Shown: positions 1 to 9,262 of the stretch, piece after piece
Layout of the letters: each line of letters opens with the position of its first letter
How positions within the stretch are numbered: the stretch's first letter is position 1
DNA from: Streptomyces bathyalis
Lineage (GTDB): Bacteria; Actinomycetota; Actinomycetes; Streptomycetales; Streptomycetaceae
Reading direction: 5' to 3'
NCBI RefSeq assembly: GCF_015910445.1
Contig: NZ_CP048882.1
Span: 5,577,501-5,641,500, forward strand
DNA: 64,000 bases
Notes under the pieces: generated by a model
The model's input: only the letters and a program-made list of their open reading frames with translations
The model's database searches: none
What the model was told of the DNA's origin: nothing
Position numbers and translations under genes: made by a program

Positions 1-1
1 T

Positions 2-20
2 GCGCTCAAATGAGCGCTCA
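2..20. repeat. Inverted repeat, possible TetR-type operator
   Basis: Bases 2-8 (GCGCTCA) and 11-17 (TGAGCGC) form a perfect 7-base inverted repeat with a 2-base spacer, and 11-20 (TGAGCGCTCA) is itself a palindrome. Short self-complementary sites of this kind are typical of TetR-family operators. The rest of the stretch up to 313 holds no convincing gene: the open frame that continues upstream of ppdK is Arg/Pro-rich without family resemblance. A second, weaker inverted repeat (TCGACT/AGTCGA, 146-162) lies in the ppdK leader. What the first site controls is probably to the left of the window. Confidence 0.35.
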
Positions 21-313
21 ACTGTGCGATGCAGACCTCCAAGGAGCAGCCCGTCACTTTACTCGCTCTAGATTCATTGCCCGAAGGTCGGCATGACACA
101 GGGTGACTCCGAGGCCGGGCGAGGTTGCGTCCCGGAGTCGTGAATTCGACTTGTGGAGTCGATCTTTACGGCCGTATGAGGCGACCGCCACCTTCGATCC
201 TCTCCGTCCGGGTGGTTACGGCCCTTTGGCGTACCGCTGGACGTACGTCTGTGCCTTCGATCTGGGTACGCTCCCCGCCGTCAGGGCCAGCCGTCCACGA
301 GGAGTCGAGTCGC

Positions 314-3019
314 GTGCCGGATCACGATGTAGCGCAGAAGTTCGTCTACGACTTCACAGAGGGCAACAAGGATCTCAAGGACCTCCTGGGTGGCAAGGGG
401 GCCAATCTCGCCGAGATGACCAACCTCGGGCTCCCCGTCCCGCCCGGGTTCACGATCACCACCGAGGCGTGCAAGGTCTACCTCGACAGCGGTGAGGAGC
501 CCGACGTTCTCCGCGACGAGGTCAGCGCCCATCTCGAGGCGCTGGAACGGAAGATGGGCAAGAAGCTCGGTCAGGCCGACGACCCGCTGCTGGTGTCCGT
601 GCGGTCCGGGGCGAAGTTCTCGATGCCCGGGATGATGGACACCGTCCTCAACATCGGCCTCTCCGACGACTCCGTGCACGGGCTGGCCGCACAGTCCGGC
701 GACGAGCGCTTCGCCTGGGACTCCTACCGGCGGCTCATCCAGATGTTCGGCGACACCGTCCTCGGCATGGACGGCGAGGTCTTCTCCGAGGCCATCGAGC
801 AGGCCAAGAGCCTCAAGGGCGTGACCAGCGACATCGACCTGGACACGGCGGACATGCAGACCCTGACCGAGAAGTTCAAGCACCTGGTGCTGAAGGAGAC
901 CGGGCGGGACTTCCCGCAGGACCCGCGCGAGCAGATGGACCTCGCCGTCACGGCGGTCTTCGACTCGTGGAACGGCCAGCGGGCCAAGCTCTACCGCCGT
1001 CAGGAGCGCATCCCTCAGGACCTGGGCACGGCCGTGAACGTCTGCTCGATGGTCTTCGGCAACCTCGGCCCGGACTCCGGCACCGGCGTCGCCTTCACCC
1101 GCGACCCCGCGACCGGCCAGCAGGGCGTCTACGGCGACTACCTGCAGAACGCCCAGGGCGAGGACGTCGTCGCCGGCATCCGCAACACGGTGCAGCTCGC
1201 CGAGCTGGAGTCGCTGGACAAGGCCTCCTACGACCAGCTGATGCAGATCATGGAAACCCTGGAGACGCACTACAGGGACCTCTGCGACATCGAATTCACC
1301 ATCGAGCGCGGCAAGTTGTGGATGCTGCAGACCCGCGTCGGGAAGCGCACCGCGGCCGCCGCCTTCCGCATCGCCACGCAGCTCGTCGACCAGGGCCTCA
1401 TCGACGAGGCAGAGGCGCTGCAACGGGTCAACGGCAACCAGCTCGCGCAGCTGATGTTCCCCCGGTTCGACAGCAACGGCGGAGTCAGGGACGCCGACGA
1501 GATCGGCTGGGGCATCGCCGCGTCACCGGGGGCGGCCGTCGGCAAGGCGGTCTTCGACTCCTACACCGCGATCAAGTGGTCCCGGTCCGGTGAGAAGGTC
1601 ATCCTCATCCGCCGCGAGACCAACCCCGACGACCTGGACGGCATGCTCGCGGCCGAAGGCATCCTCACCTCCCGCGGCGGCAAGACCTCGCACGCGGCCG
1701 TCGTCGCCCGCGGCATGGGAAAGACCTGCGTGTGCGGCGCCGAGGAGCTGGAGGTCGACACCAAGCGGCGCCGCCTGAAGACCCCCGGCGGGCTGATCAT
1801 CGAGGAGGGCGACGTCGTCTCGATCGACGGCTCCACCGGCAAGGTCTACGCCGGTGAGGTGCCGGTCGTGCCGTCGCCCGTCGTCGAGTACTTCGAGGGC
1901 CGCATGCACGCCGGGGCCGACGACGCCAACGAGCTGGTCAAGGCCGTCCACCGGATCATGGCGTATGCGGACCGGGTGCGCCGCCTGCGCGTACGGGCCA
2001 ACGCCGACAACGCCGAGGACGGCGCGCGCGCACGGCGCTTCGGAGCGCAGGGCATCGGCCTGTGCCGTACCGAGCACATGTTCCTCGGCGAGCGGCGCAG
2101 CCTCGTGGAGCGGCTCATCCTGGCGGAGTCCGAGGAGGAGCGGGAGGAGGCCCTGGAGGGTCTGCTGCCGCTCCAGCAGGGCGACTTCGTCGAGCTGCTG
2201 GAATCCATGGACGGGCTTCCGGTGACCGTGCGGCTGCTGGACCCGCCGCTGCACGAGTTCCTGCCGGACATCACCGAGCTGTCGGTGCGGGTGGCCCTCG
2301 CCGAGTCCCGCAAGGACGCCAACGAGAACGACCTGCGGCTGCTGCAGGCCGTCCACCGGCTGCACGAGCAGAACCCGATGCTGGGGCTGCGCGGCGTGCG
2401 GCTGGGCCTGGTCGTGCCGGGGCTGTTCACGATGCAGGTACGGGCCATCGCGGAGGCCGCGGCCGCGCGCAAGGCCGGCGGCGGCGACCCACGAGCGGAG
2501 ATCATGATCCCGCTCGTGGGCACCGTGCAGGAGCTGGAGATCGTCCGCGAGGAGGCGGAGGCGGTCATCGCGGACGTCGAGGAGCAGCACGACGTCGAGC
2601 TGAACCTGACACTCGGCACGATGATCGAGCTGCCGCGGGCGGCCCTGACGGCCGGCCAGATCGCCGAGTGCGCCGACTTCTTCTCCTTCGGCACCAACGA
2701 CCTCACCCAGACCGTGTGGGCGTTCAGCCGTGACGACGTGGAGGCCAGCTTCTTCACGGCGTACCTGGAGAAGGGGATCTTCGGGGTCTCCCCGTTCGAG
2801 ACGATCGACAGGGAAGGCGTGGGCGAGCTCGTACGCCTGGCCGTGGAGGCGGGCCGCGCCACACGCCCCGACCTCAAGCTCGGCGTGTGCGGCGAACACG
2901 GCGGCGACCCCGACTCGGTGCACTTCTTCCACGACGTGGGGCTCGACTACGTCTCCTGCTCCCCGTTCCGCATCCCCGTCGCACGTCTGGAGGCGGGCAG
3001 GGCGGCCGCGGCCGACTGA
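314..3019 (+). CDS. ppdK: Pyruvate, phosphate dikinase
   Basis: Interconverts pyruvate, ATP and phosphate with PEP, AMP and pyrophosphate in the cytosol; in heterotrophic actinomycetes it serves PEP supply or pyrophosphate-linked glycolysis. The 901-residue protein has the family's full length. The N-terminal nucleotide-binding part begins with FVYDFTEGNKDLKDLLGGKG; the phosphohistidine domain carries GGKTSHAAVVARGMGK with the catalytic His near residue 460; the C-terminal PEP/pyruvate barrel ends with GVCGEHGGDP, whose catalytic Cys is near 859. The frame is open further upstream (an ATG at 125), but family similarity starts only after the GTG at 314, which is preceded by a GAGGAG ribosome binding site about 9 bases away. 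The gene stands alone and is followed by a strong terminator. Confidence 0.96.
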   Translation: MPDHDVAQKFVYDFTEGNKDLKDLLGGKGANLAEMTNLGLPVPPGFTITTEACKVYLDSGEEPDVLRDEVSAHLEALERKMGKKLGQADDPLLVSVRSGAKFSMPGMMDTVLNIGLSDDSVHGLAAQSGDERFAWDSYRRLIQMFGDTVLGMDGEVFSEAIEQAKSLKGVTSDIDLDTADMQTLTEKFKHLVLKETGRDFPQDPREQMDLAVTAVFDSWNGQRAKLYRRQERIPQDLGTAVNVCSMVFGNLGPDSGTGVAFTRDPATGQQGVYGDYLQNAQGEDVVAGIRNTVQLAELESLDKASYDQLMQIMETLETHYRDLCDIEFTIERGKLWMLQTRVGKRTAAAAFRIATQLVDQGLIDEAEALQRVNGNQLAQLMFPRFDSNGGVRDADEIGWGIAASPGAAVGKAVFDSYTAIKWSRSGEKVILIRRETNPDDLDGMLAAEGILTSRGGKTSHAAVVARGMGKTCVCGAEELEVDTKRRRLKTPGGLIIEEGDVVSIDGSTGKVYAGEVPVVPSPVVEYFEGRMHAGADDANELVKAVHRIMAYADRVRRLRVRANADNAEDGARARRFGAQGIGLCRTEHMFLGERRSLVERLILAESEEEREEALEGLLPLQQGDFVELLESMDGLPVTVRLLDPPLHEFLPDITELSVRVALAESRKDANENDLRLLQAVHRLHEQNPMLGLRGVRLGLVVPGLFTMQVRAIAEAAAARKAGGGDPRAEIMIPLVGTVQELEIVREEAEAVIADVEEQHDVELNLTLGTMIELPRAALTAGQIAECADFFSFGTNDLTQTVWAFSRDDVEASFFTAYLEKGIFGVSPFETIDREGVGELVRLAVEAGRATRPDLKLGVCGEHGGDPDSVHFFHDVGLDYVSCSPFRIPVARLEAGRAAAAD

Positions 3020-3152
3020 TATCGCTGGCTCCGGCCCCGGAAGCGCCCCGGTCCGGCTCCGGTCCGGGCCATGCGCCGGGCACCGGGCCGGACTTCCTGG
3101 ACCGCCTCGCGCCCGCGCACCCTCACCGGCGGCGGGGCGGGCCCGGGAACCC

Positions 3153-3188
3153 GAGGGGGTGGCACCTGTGCGGAGGTGCCACCCCCTC
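3153..3188 (+). terminator. ppdK terminator hairpin
   Basis: A perfect 15-base stem (3153-3167 with 3174-3188) and a 6-base loop lie between ppdK and the convergent transporter gene. There is no long T tract, as is usual in high-GC actinomycetes. Its symmetry would let it stop both genes. Confidence 0.8.
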
Positions 3189-3313
3189 ATTGGTGCCCTC
3201 ATGGTGCGGCCCGCGTCCGTACGCCGCTCGCCCCTCCGGGCAGGGGTCGCCCGAAATCCACTGGTTCTCCCTCGTGGAGACCTGTCCGCCGGTGCCCGTG
3301 ACCGGCTCCCCGG

Positions 3314-4888
3314 TCAGGGCTCAGCGGGCTGCGCGGCCGCGGACTCTTCCGCCGTACTGTCGCCGTCGCCGTCGGTGCGAGGCCCGTCGTCGCGACGGTG
3401 CCGCTTCCGCATGCGCAGCAGCACCGCCGCCGCGGCGAGCAGCAGCGTGAACGCACCGGTCCACAGCGCCAGATGGAGGCCGGTGACGAAGGCGTCGTCG
3501 ATGCCGCGTACGACGGCGGCGGGCAGACCCGACGTGCTGCCGAGTCCCGTGCTGCCCCCTGCCGTGACGGAGTGGGCCAGCGCGTCCGCGTCCCGCGAAC
3601 CGGTGGCGGGGAGTTCGTCGCGGAGTGCGGCGGCGAACCTTGCGGAGAGGATCGCGCCCATCACCGCGACACCGGCCACACCGCCGACCTCGCGGAGCAT
3701 GTTGAGCGTCGCGGAGGCGGCTCCCGCACGTGCCTTGGGCGCCGCCTCCATCACCGCGACGGAGGTGGAGGCAACGGCCATGCCGAACCCCGTGCCCAGG
3801 AGCGGCATGAGCCAGCCGAACTCGGCGAACCGGGCCTGCGCCCCGTACAGGGTGAACCCGGCGAGCCCGGCGGCGAGCAGGACCAGTCCGGCGGCCAGGA
3901 CGAAGCGGTGGCCGAAGCGGGCGCAGAGACGTCCGGTCAGTACGGCCGTGACGGCGGTGAACACGGTGGCGGGCAGCATGGCCAGACCGGCCTTGGTCGG
4001 GGACCAGTTCAGGACGTACTGCAGATAGAGCGTGACGAAGACGCTGAGCCCGAAGAAGCCGAAGCCCACGGCGGCTCCGGCGAGGACCGCGGTGCCGGTG
4101 GACCGGTCAGTCAGCAGCCGCAGGTCCAGCATCGGCGAGGCCACCCGGCGTTCGGCGACCGTGAAGGCCGTCAGGGCGACGGCGGCGGTGCCGGCTCCGC
4201 AGAGGACCGCGGGGTCGCTCCACCCCCGTACGGGCCCCTCGATCAGGGTCAGTACGAGGGCGCCCAGCCCGAGCACGGCCGTGATCTGCCCGGCAGGGTC
4301 GGGCCGCGCGCCCGAGCGGGGAACCTCCGGCAGGACGCGCGCGGCGGCCATCAGCCCGGCAGCACCGACCGGGACGTTGATCCAGAACGCGCTCGACCAG
4401 CCGAAGTGATCCACCAACGGTCCGCCCAGCGCCGGTCCCAGGACGAGGCCCGCCCCCGAAACACCGCTGTTGACGCCTATCGCCCGGGCCCTCTCGCGGG
4501 GATCGGTGAAGACGTGCCGCAGGATCGAGAGCGTGCCCGGCGTGAGGGCCGCGGCGCCCACGCCCTGCACCGCGCGTCCGACAACCAGGACGTCGATGCC
4601 TTGGGCCAGGGCGCAGACGGCCGAGCCGGCGGTGAACAGCGCGAGTCCGGCGAGGTAGACGCGACGCCGGCCCCAGCGGTCGCCGAGCGTTCCCCCGGTG
4701 AGCAGCAGCGCGGCGAAGACGACGCTGTACGCCTCGACGACCCACTGCAGACCGGCCGTTCCGGTTCCGAGGTCCGCCCCGATGCCGGGCAGGGCCGTGG
4801 TCACCACGAGGTTGTCGAGCATCGCCATGAACAGGCCCGTGCAGAGGATCATCAACACCGCCCGCTTGCGGGCCTTCGAATACGGCAT
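3314..4888 (-). CDS. MFS efflux transporter, DHA2 (EmrB/QacA) family
   Basis: A 14-TM-type proton-driven drug exporter in the cytoplasmic membrane; substrate unknown. The 524-residue protein shows the family features: an N-terminal helix with MLDNLVVTTALPGI (motif D1-like), GDRWGRRRVYLAGL (motif A, loop 2-3), and a motif-C-like stretch GVSGAGLVLGPALGGPL in helix 5. The tail (RMRKRHRRDDGPRTDGDGDS) is charged and cytoplasmic. I start it at the internal Met preceding PYSKARKRAV (4888); a Met seven codons upstream (4909) is possible. No regulator is immediately next to it on the same strand; the IclR gene 115 bases away reads the same way and may share transcription, but it is more naturally paired with the divergent MFS gene. 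Confidence 0.88.
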   Translation of the reverse strand: MPYSKARKRAVLMILCTGLFMAMLDNLVVTTALPGIGADLGTGTAGLQWVVEAYSVVFAALLLTGGTLGDRWGRRRVYLAGLALFTAGSAVCALAQGIDVLVVGRAVQGVGAAALTPGTLSILRHVFTDPRERARAIGVNSGVSGAGLVLGPALGGPLVDHFGWSSAFWINVPVGAAGLMAAARVLPEVPRSGARPDPAGQITAVLGLGALVLTLIEGPVRGWSDPAVLCGAGTAAVALTAFTVAERRVASPMLDLRLLTDRSTGTAVLAGAAVGFGFFGLSVFVTLYLQYVLNWSPTKAGLAMLPATVFTAVTAVLTGRLCARFGHRFVLAAGLVLLAAGLAGFTLYGAQARFAEFGWLMPLLGTGFGMAVASTSVAVMEAAPKARAGAASATLNMLREVGGVAGVAVMGAILSARFAAALRDELPATGSRDADALAHSVTAGGSTGLGSTSGLPAAVVRGIDDAFVTGLHLALWTGAFTLLLAAAAVLLRMRKRHRRDDGPRTDGDGDSTAEESAAAQPAEP

Positions 4889-5003
4889 GACAGAACTCTC
4901 GTGCAGCACCCGGCCGCGCGTCCACGCCGGTGCTGTTCAGCGGCGCTGCTCTCCCGCGGGCTGCTCTGTGCCGCCGCGTTTCTCTGCCGCCGCGATCGCG
5001 GCT

Positions 5004-5786
5004 CTACAGCTCCGAGCCGATGCGCTCGGCGGTCTGCCGCAGCAGCGGGGCGAGTTCGGCGGCGCGCGCGAGGTCGAGGCGGATGCTCGGGGCGGCGACG
5101 GTCACCGCCGCCACGCATGTGCCGAACCGGTCGCGTACCGGGACGCCGACGCCGTGCACGCCCATGACGCTCTCGTCGACGTTCAGGGCATAGCCGCGTG
5201 CGCGCGTCACGGCGAGTTCGGCGACGAGGGCGTCGACGTCGGGCAGCGTCGAGGCCGTCAGCGCCGCCAGCCCGCGCCGGTAGCGGGTGCGCGCGGCCTC
5301 GGGGGACAGCTCGGAGAGCAGCGCCTTGCCTCCGGCCGTGCCGTACGCGGGCACGCGGTCGCCCGTACGCGTGCCCACGCGGAGCGGGTGCGGGCCCTCG
5401 ACGCCGTCGGCGAAGCGCGAGTCGGGACCGTCGAGGACGAGGAGGTTGGTCGTCTCGCCCGCCTCGTCCCGCAGGCGGGCGAGATGGCTGTGGGCGACCT
5501 GCACCAGCGTCGGCTCGTCGACCGGTCCGCGGGTCAGCCCCAGCAGCACGGGGCCGAGACGGTAGCGGCGGCCGCCGGGTTCCTGCTCGACGAATCCATG
5601 GCCGCGCAGCGTTGTCAGCAGCCGGTGCGCGGTGGAGCGGGCCACGCCCAGGTGGTCGCTGATGTCCGTGACGCGGGCGCACTGGTGTCCGCGCAGATAG
5701 ACCAGGGTGCGCAGTGCGTTGTCGACCGAGCTGGCGGCGTAGACGTCGGCCTGCCGATCGTGTTCCTCCCCCTGTTTTTTCGGCAT
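5004..5786 (-). CDS. IclR-family transcriptional regulator
   Basis: A 260-residue DNA-binding regulator. The N-terminal winged helix (about residues 15-75) contains SSVDNALRTLVYL and the recognition helix region VARSTAHRLLTTLRGHGF; the C-terminal effector domain follows, with GGKALLSEL and a DESVMGVHGVGVPV segment typical of IclR. It diverges from the MFS gene at 5910 and the decarboxylase-like gene after it, so it most likely controls that pair; the IclR family often governs aromatic-acid uptake and breakdown. I chose the ATG at 5786 (PKKQGEEHD follows). A TAGCTT hexamer ends 7 bases before this ATG, so the transcript may be leaderless. An upstream in-frame ATG at 5822 would add 12 poorly conserved residues. 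Confidence 0.85.
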   Translation of the reverse strand: MPKKQGEEHDRQADVYAASSVDNALRTLVYLRGHQCARVTDISDHLGVARSTAHRLLTTLRGHGFVEQEPGGRRYRLGPVLLGLTRGPVDEPTLVQVAHSHLARLRDEAGETTNLLVLDGPDSRFADGVEGPHPLRVGTRTGDRVPAYGTAGGKALLSELSPEAARTRYRRGLAALTASTLPDVDALVAELAVTRARGYALNVDESVMGVHGVGVPVRDRFGTCVAAVTVAAPSIRLDLARAAELAPLLRQTAERIGSEL

Positions 5787-5909
5787 AGCAGAAAAGCTAC
5801 CGCAACCCGTTCCGCCTACCACTCCGTGAGCCTAGTTTGACCGGCGGCCCGCGCGCGCCTTCGGACGCCGCCCGGCGTCCGGCACTGCACCAACCGCAAC
5901 GGAGACCCC

Positions 5910-7379
5910 ATGAAGGCTGTACCGGGAGACCCTTCCTCAGTCGAGCCACGCACGGACACCACCGCGGAGGGCCGCGGCTGGCGCTCCTGGCACACCCTGT
6001 GGGTGCTGCTGCTCCTGGGCTGGACGGTCAGCGCCGCGGACAGAGCCGTCACCGGTCCCGTCGTCACATGGATGATCGACAACAAGGTCGGATTCCTGGC
6101 CGAGGCTCCGCATCCGCACGCCCTCGGCGGCCTGGTCGGCGGGCTGTTCTTCGCCGGCTACATGCTGACCCAGTTCCCCGGCGGCTACCTCGGGGACCGC
6201 TACGGGCACCGCACCCTCATCGTGGTCAGCCTGCTGTGGGCGGGTGTTGCCACGATCCTGACGGGCTTCATCGGCGGCCTCGTCGCGTTCATCGTCGTAC
6301 GCGTGGTCACCGGCCTCGGCGAGGGCGCGTTCTACTCCAACGACCGCAGCCTGATCAGTGCCACGACGCCCGAGCGCAACCGAAGCCTCGGTATGGGCGT
6401 GGTCATCACGGGACTTTCCCTCGGTATCACCATCGCGATCGTCTTCACGCCCGAACTCATCGAGTTCGGCAAGCTCTTCCTCGACCACGTCGAGGCGTGG
6501 CGGATGGTCTTCTGGGTGCTGGGTCTCGGGACCGTGATCGTCGCCGTCGTGGTCGCCCTCTGGTTCCGCGCGCACCTGACGATCTCCGGGCTGAGCCGCG
6601 CGACGCTCCATCTGAGCGCCTACTCCGCCGTCTCGCTCGCCTTGATCATGGGCGTGTACTGGCTCGGCACGAGCGCCGGTCTGAACGAGCTGTGGGTCGC
6701 CCTGCTCGAAGTCGGCCTGGCCCTCGGCCTGGTGCTCTTCGTGCTGGTCCGCAAGGGCACGGAGATCGGTCCCGTGGTCAAGAACCGGGACCTGATGCTG
6801 ATCTACATCGTCTACATCGCGATCCTGTGGAACCTGTGGTTCTTCAGCTTCTGGTCGGTGTCCATCGTGGCCGGGGCGGCGAAGTCGTCGTTCATGGCCG
6901 CCGCCCTCACCGCGGGATTCAACGCGGGGGCGGGCATCCTCGGCTTCCCGGCCGGCGGCTGGCTCTCGGACTACGGGCTGCGACGCGGCTGGGGACGCAA
7001 GTCGATGATGCTCACGTTCACCGGAATCCAGGCCGTGCTGACCTTGGCGTTCGCCTGGTACCTCAGCGCCGCGGCCAAGCCGTCCTTGTGGGTCATGGGC
7101 ATCCTGCTCTTCACCGCGAGCCTGTTCTTCAACGCGCTGCAGCCCGTCGGCCAGGCTCTGACCGCCGATCTCGCCCCGGAGTCCTTGCGGGGTTCGGCGT
7201 TCGGCATGCAGAACCTCATCGGTGAGATCGGCGCCGTCCTCTCTCCGGCGATCAGCGGCGTCCTCCGTGACAGCACCGGCGGCTGGGAGGCCGCCGTGTG
7301 GCTGGACGCGATCATCGTCGTCGCGGGCTTCTTCGTGCTCTCGCAGGTCCGCAGCCGGAAGCAGCCCGCCGCGGCCTAG
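5910..7379 (+). CDS. MFS transporter, probable organic-acid/aromatic-acid permease
   Basis: A 489-residue 12-helix major facilitator, most like the anion:cation symporter group that imports aromatic and sugar acids by proton symport. The first helix region has LLLLGWTVSAADRAVTGPVV; the loop 2-3 motif is GYLGDRYGHRTLIV; the helix 4 region GLGEGAFYSNDRSLIS matches the GxxEG(x)5 signature of this group; the C-terminal half contains GGWLSDYGLRRGWGRKS. A GGAGA ribosome binding site precedes the ATG. It is followed after 91 bases by the benzoylformate-decarboxylase-like gene on the same strand, which suggests import of an alpha-keto or alpha-hydroxy aromatic acid. The substrate is inferred from that context only. 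Confidence 0.85.
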   Translation: MKAVPGDPSSVEPRTDTTAEGRGWRSWHTLWVLLLLGWTVSAADRAVTGPVVTWMIDNKVGFLAEAPHPHALGGLVGGLFFAGYMLTQFPGGYLGDRYGHRTLIVVSLLWAGVATILTGFIGGLVAFIVVRVVTGLGEGAFYSNDRSLISATTPERNRSLGMGVVITGLSLGITIAIVFTPELIEFGKLFLDHVEAWRMVFWVLGLGTVIVAVVVALWFRAHLTISGLSRATLHLSAYSAVSLALIMGVYWLGTSAGLNELWVALLEVGLALGLVLFVLVRKGTEIGPVVKNRDLMLIYIVYIAILWNLWFFSFWSVSIVAGAAKSSFMAAALTAGFNAGAGILGFPAGGWLSDYGLRRGWGRKSMMLTFTGIQAVLTLAFAWYLSAAAKPSLWVMGILLFTASLFFNALQPVGQALTADLAPESLRGSAFGMQNLIGEIGAVLSPAISGVLRDSTGGWEAAVWLDAIIVVAGFFVLSQVRSRKQPAAA

Positions 7380-7416
7380 GGGTCCGCGGCAGCCGTCCGC
7401 ACACACGGCAGAACGA

Positions 7417-7440
7417 GGGGCCGGCACTCCGGCCGGCCCC
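7417..7440 (+). terminator. Intergenic hairpin between transporter and decarboxylase genes
   Basis: GGGGCCGG (7417-7424) pairs with CCGGCCCC (7433-7440) across an 8-base loop, directly ahead of the next gene's ribosome binding site. It may attenuate read-through or protect the upstream message rather than fully separate the two genes. Confidence 0.45.
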
Positions 7441-7470
7441 GCAAGTCACCGCAACAGGAGCTCCACTTTC

Positions 7471-9093
7471 ATGCCCACCGTCCGCGAGGCGGCGCTCGAC
7501 GTGATGCGCCGGCACGACCTGACCACCGTGTTCGCCAACCCCGGCTCGACGGAGGTGCCCTTCCTCGCCGGCCTCCCCGAGGACATCCGCTTCGTGCTCG
7601 CGCTGCACGAGGGCTCGGTCATCGGGGCCGCCACCGGATATGCCATCGCGCGCGAGGCGCCCGCGCTCGCGCTGCTGCACACCACCGCCGGCCTCGGGAA
7701 CGCGGCGGGCGCATTGTCCACGGCACGGGTGAACCGCGCGCCGCTCGTCGTGGTCGTCGGCCAGCAGGACCGCCGCCACCTCGTCCAGGAGCCCTTTCTC
7801 GCGGGGCGCCTGGAACAGCTCGCCGGCGACTATCCCGTACGGACCGAGACGCCTCCGCGTGCGCAGGACGTGCCGGGCGCGATCGCGCGGGCCGCACACG
7901 CCGCCCGTACGTTGCGCGGCCCCGCGCTGGTCATCGTCCCGATGGACGACTGGGCCCAGCCGGCGGAGGAGTTGCCGCTTCCCGCTCCCGCGCAGCTGCG
8001 GCTTCCTGCTGCCGCCGACACCGGCGACGTGGGGGAGGTCGCCGCGCTGCTGGACGCGGCGAGCGCACCCGCGATGGTCGTCGGTGCCGGAGCCGACCAC
8101 CCGGTGACCTGGGAGGCGCTGACGCTCCTCGCGGAGCGGCTCGGCTGCCCCGTGTGGCAGGAGTCCTTCGGCGCCCGCGCCGGATTCCCGCAGGACCATC
8201 CGCTCTTCGCCGGCCATCTGCCGGCCGACCGGACGCGGCTGCGGGAGGTCCTCGGCGCGCACGACCTGGTGCTGAGCGTGGGGGCGCCCGTCTTCCGCCA
8301 GTACCCGTACGAGAAGGGTCCGTTGGTGCGGGCGGGCACGCGCCTCGCCGTCGTCACGGACGACCCGGCCGAGGCCCAACGGGCCCCGGTCGCACTCGCC
8401 GTGGTGGCCGAACTGCCCGCGTTCTGCACGGCGCTCGCCCAGACCGCTGGCAAGGGCGAAGGCGGTGCCGCACGGACGCCCGACGCCGTGCGGCCCGTCG
8501 CCGAGCGGGCCGTTCCGCCCCCGCCGCCCGCCAAGGGGGAGCCGCTGCGTGCCGCACACGTACTGGCGGAGCTCGCGCGGCGGCTGCCGGAGGAGACGGT
8601 GCTGGTGGAGGAGACCCCCTCCAGCCGTCCCGATCTGCACGCGCTCGTGCCCGCGCGTCGGCCCCTCGGATTCCTGAGCGCCGCCATGGGCGCGCTCGGG
8701 TTCGCGCTGCCGGCGGCCATCGGCGTGCGGATGGGAGCGCCGGAGCGCCCGGTGGTGGCGGTCGTCGGCGACGGGTCGTCGCTCTACCAGATACAGGCGC
8801 TGTGGACGGCCGTGCGCTACAAGGTCGGCGTCGTCTTCGTCGTCCTCGCCAACGGGCGCTACGCGATCATGGACCGGCTCGCGGACAAGCACGAAAACAC
8901 CGCGCCCTGGCCCGACTTCGAGGAAGTCAGCGTCTCCGGCATGGCGAAGGCCCTGGGCTGTTCGGCGCGCCGTGTCACCGGACACGCCCAACTCCTCGCC
9001 GAATTGGACGCGCTGCTTCCCGAACTCCCCGACAGCACACGGCCGCTGGTTCTCGAAGTCGCGGTGCGTGCCGAGGAGACATTCCAGCCGTGA
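7471..9093 (+). CDS. mdlC: Thiamine-diphosphate enzyme, benzoylformate decarboxylase-like
   Basis: Probably decarboxylates an aryl-glyoxylate to an aldehyde using thiamine diphosphate and Mg2+. The 540-residue protein has the three-domain family layout: the N-terminal PYR domain with NPGSTEVPF (Ser26), HEG (Glu47, activating the cofactor) and LLHTTAG (His70) at the same positions as the Pseudomonas putida enzyme; a central domain (about 185-330); and the C-terminal PP domain with GDGSSLYQIQALW followed by ANGRYAIM, the GDG-N cofactor motif. One difference stands out: where the Pseudomonas enzyme has its second catalytic histidine (His281, FRYHQY), this protein reads FRQYPY. The start at 7471 has a CAGGAG site. 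The transporter just upstream supports an uptake-and-decarboxylate role. It could be a paralog with another 2-oxo acid substrate. Confidence 0.75.
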   Translation: MPTVREAALDVMRRHDLTTVFANPGSTEVPFLAGLPEDIRFVLALHEGSVIGAATGYAIAREAPALALLHTTAGLGNAAGALSTARVNRAPLVVVVGQQDRRHLVQEPFLAGRLEQLAGDYPVRTETPPRAQDVPGAIARAAHAARTLRGPALVIVPMDDWAQPAEELPLPAPAQLRLPAAADTGDVGEVAALLDAASAPAMVVGAGADHPVTWEALTLLAERLGCPVWQESFGARAGFPQDHPLFAGHLPADRTRLREVLGAHDLVLSVGAPVFRQYPYEKGPLVRAGTRLAVVTDDPAEAQRAPVALAVVAELPAFCTALAQTAGKGEGGAARTPDAVRPVAERAVPPPPPAKGEPLRAAHVLAELARRLPEETVLVEETPSSRPDLHALVPARRPLGFLSAAMGALGFALPAAIGVRMGAPERPVVAVVGDGSSLYQIQALWTAVRYKVGVVFVVLANGRYAIMDRLADKHENTAPWPDFEEVSVSGMAKALGCSARRVTGHAQLLAELDALLPELPDSTRPLVLEVAVRAEETFQP

Positions 9094-9147
9094 AGGGCCG
9101 CGGGCGGAATCCGTTGCGCCGCCCGTGACAACGCGGAACAAGGAAAA

Positions 9148-9200
9148 GCCGATGGCGGCTGGTCCCCCGGAAGGAATCCGGTGAACGAGCCGCCATCGGC
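9148..9200 (+). terminator. Long-stem hairpin downstream of the decarboxylase gene
   Basis: GCCGATGGCGGCT (9148-9160) is perfectly complementary to AGCCGCCATCGGC (9188-9200), a 13-base stem with a 27-base loop, 54 bases after the stop codon. Best read as a transcription terminator or 3'-end stabiliser. Confidence 0.65.
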
Positions 9201-9220
9201 GTGGCAATGCGGTGGACAGC

Positions 9221-9262
9221 CGATTCGCCGAATCGCTGATCCGTGGACGATTCGGAGAATCG
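9221..9262. repeat. Pair of CGATTCG palindromes in a convergent intergenic region
   Basis: CGATTCG-C-CGAATCG (9221-9235) is a perfect palindrome around one base; a near copy, CGATTC-GGA-GAATCG, lies at 9248-9262, 27 bases further on. A third half-site GAATCG follows at about 9273. Both neighbouring genes end here, so this is not an ordinary promoter position. It may be a double terminator or a protein-binding site. Confidence 0.5.

Noticed and set aside
281..3202. Long open frames antisense to ppdK (380 and 559 codons)
   Set aside because: GC3 bias keeps the antisense open; the translations are His/Arg/Val-rich with no family resemblance, and the sense frame is a complete dikinase.
3398..5167. 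A 589-codon frame on the plus strand across the DHA2 transporter
   Set aside because: Composition is Gln/Gly/Arg-rich, typical of an antisense shadow; the minus strand encodes a full 14-helix transporter.
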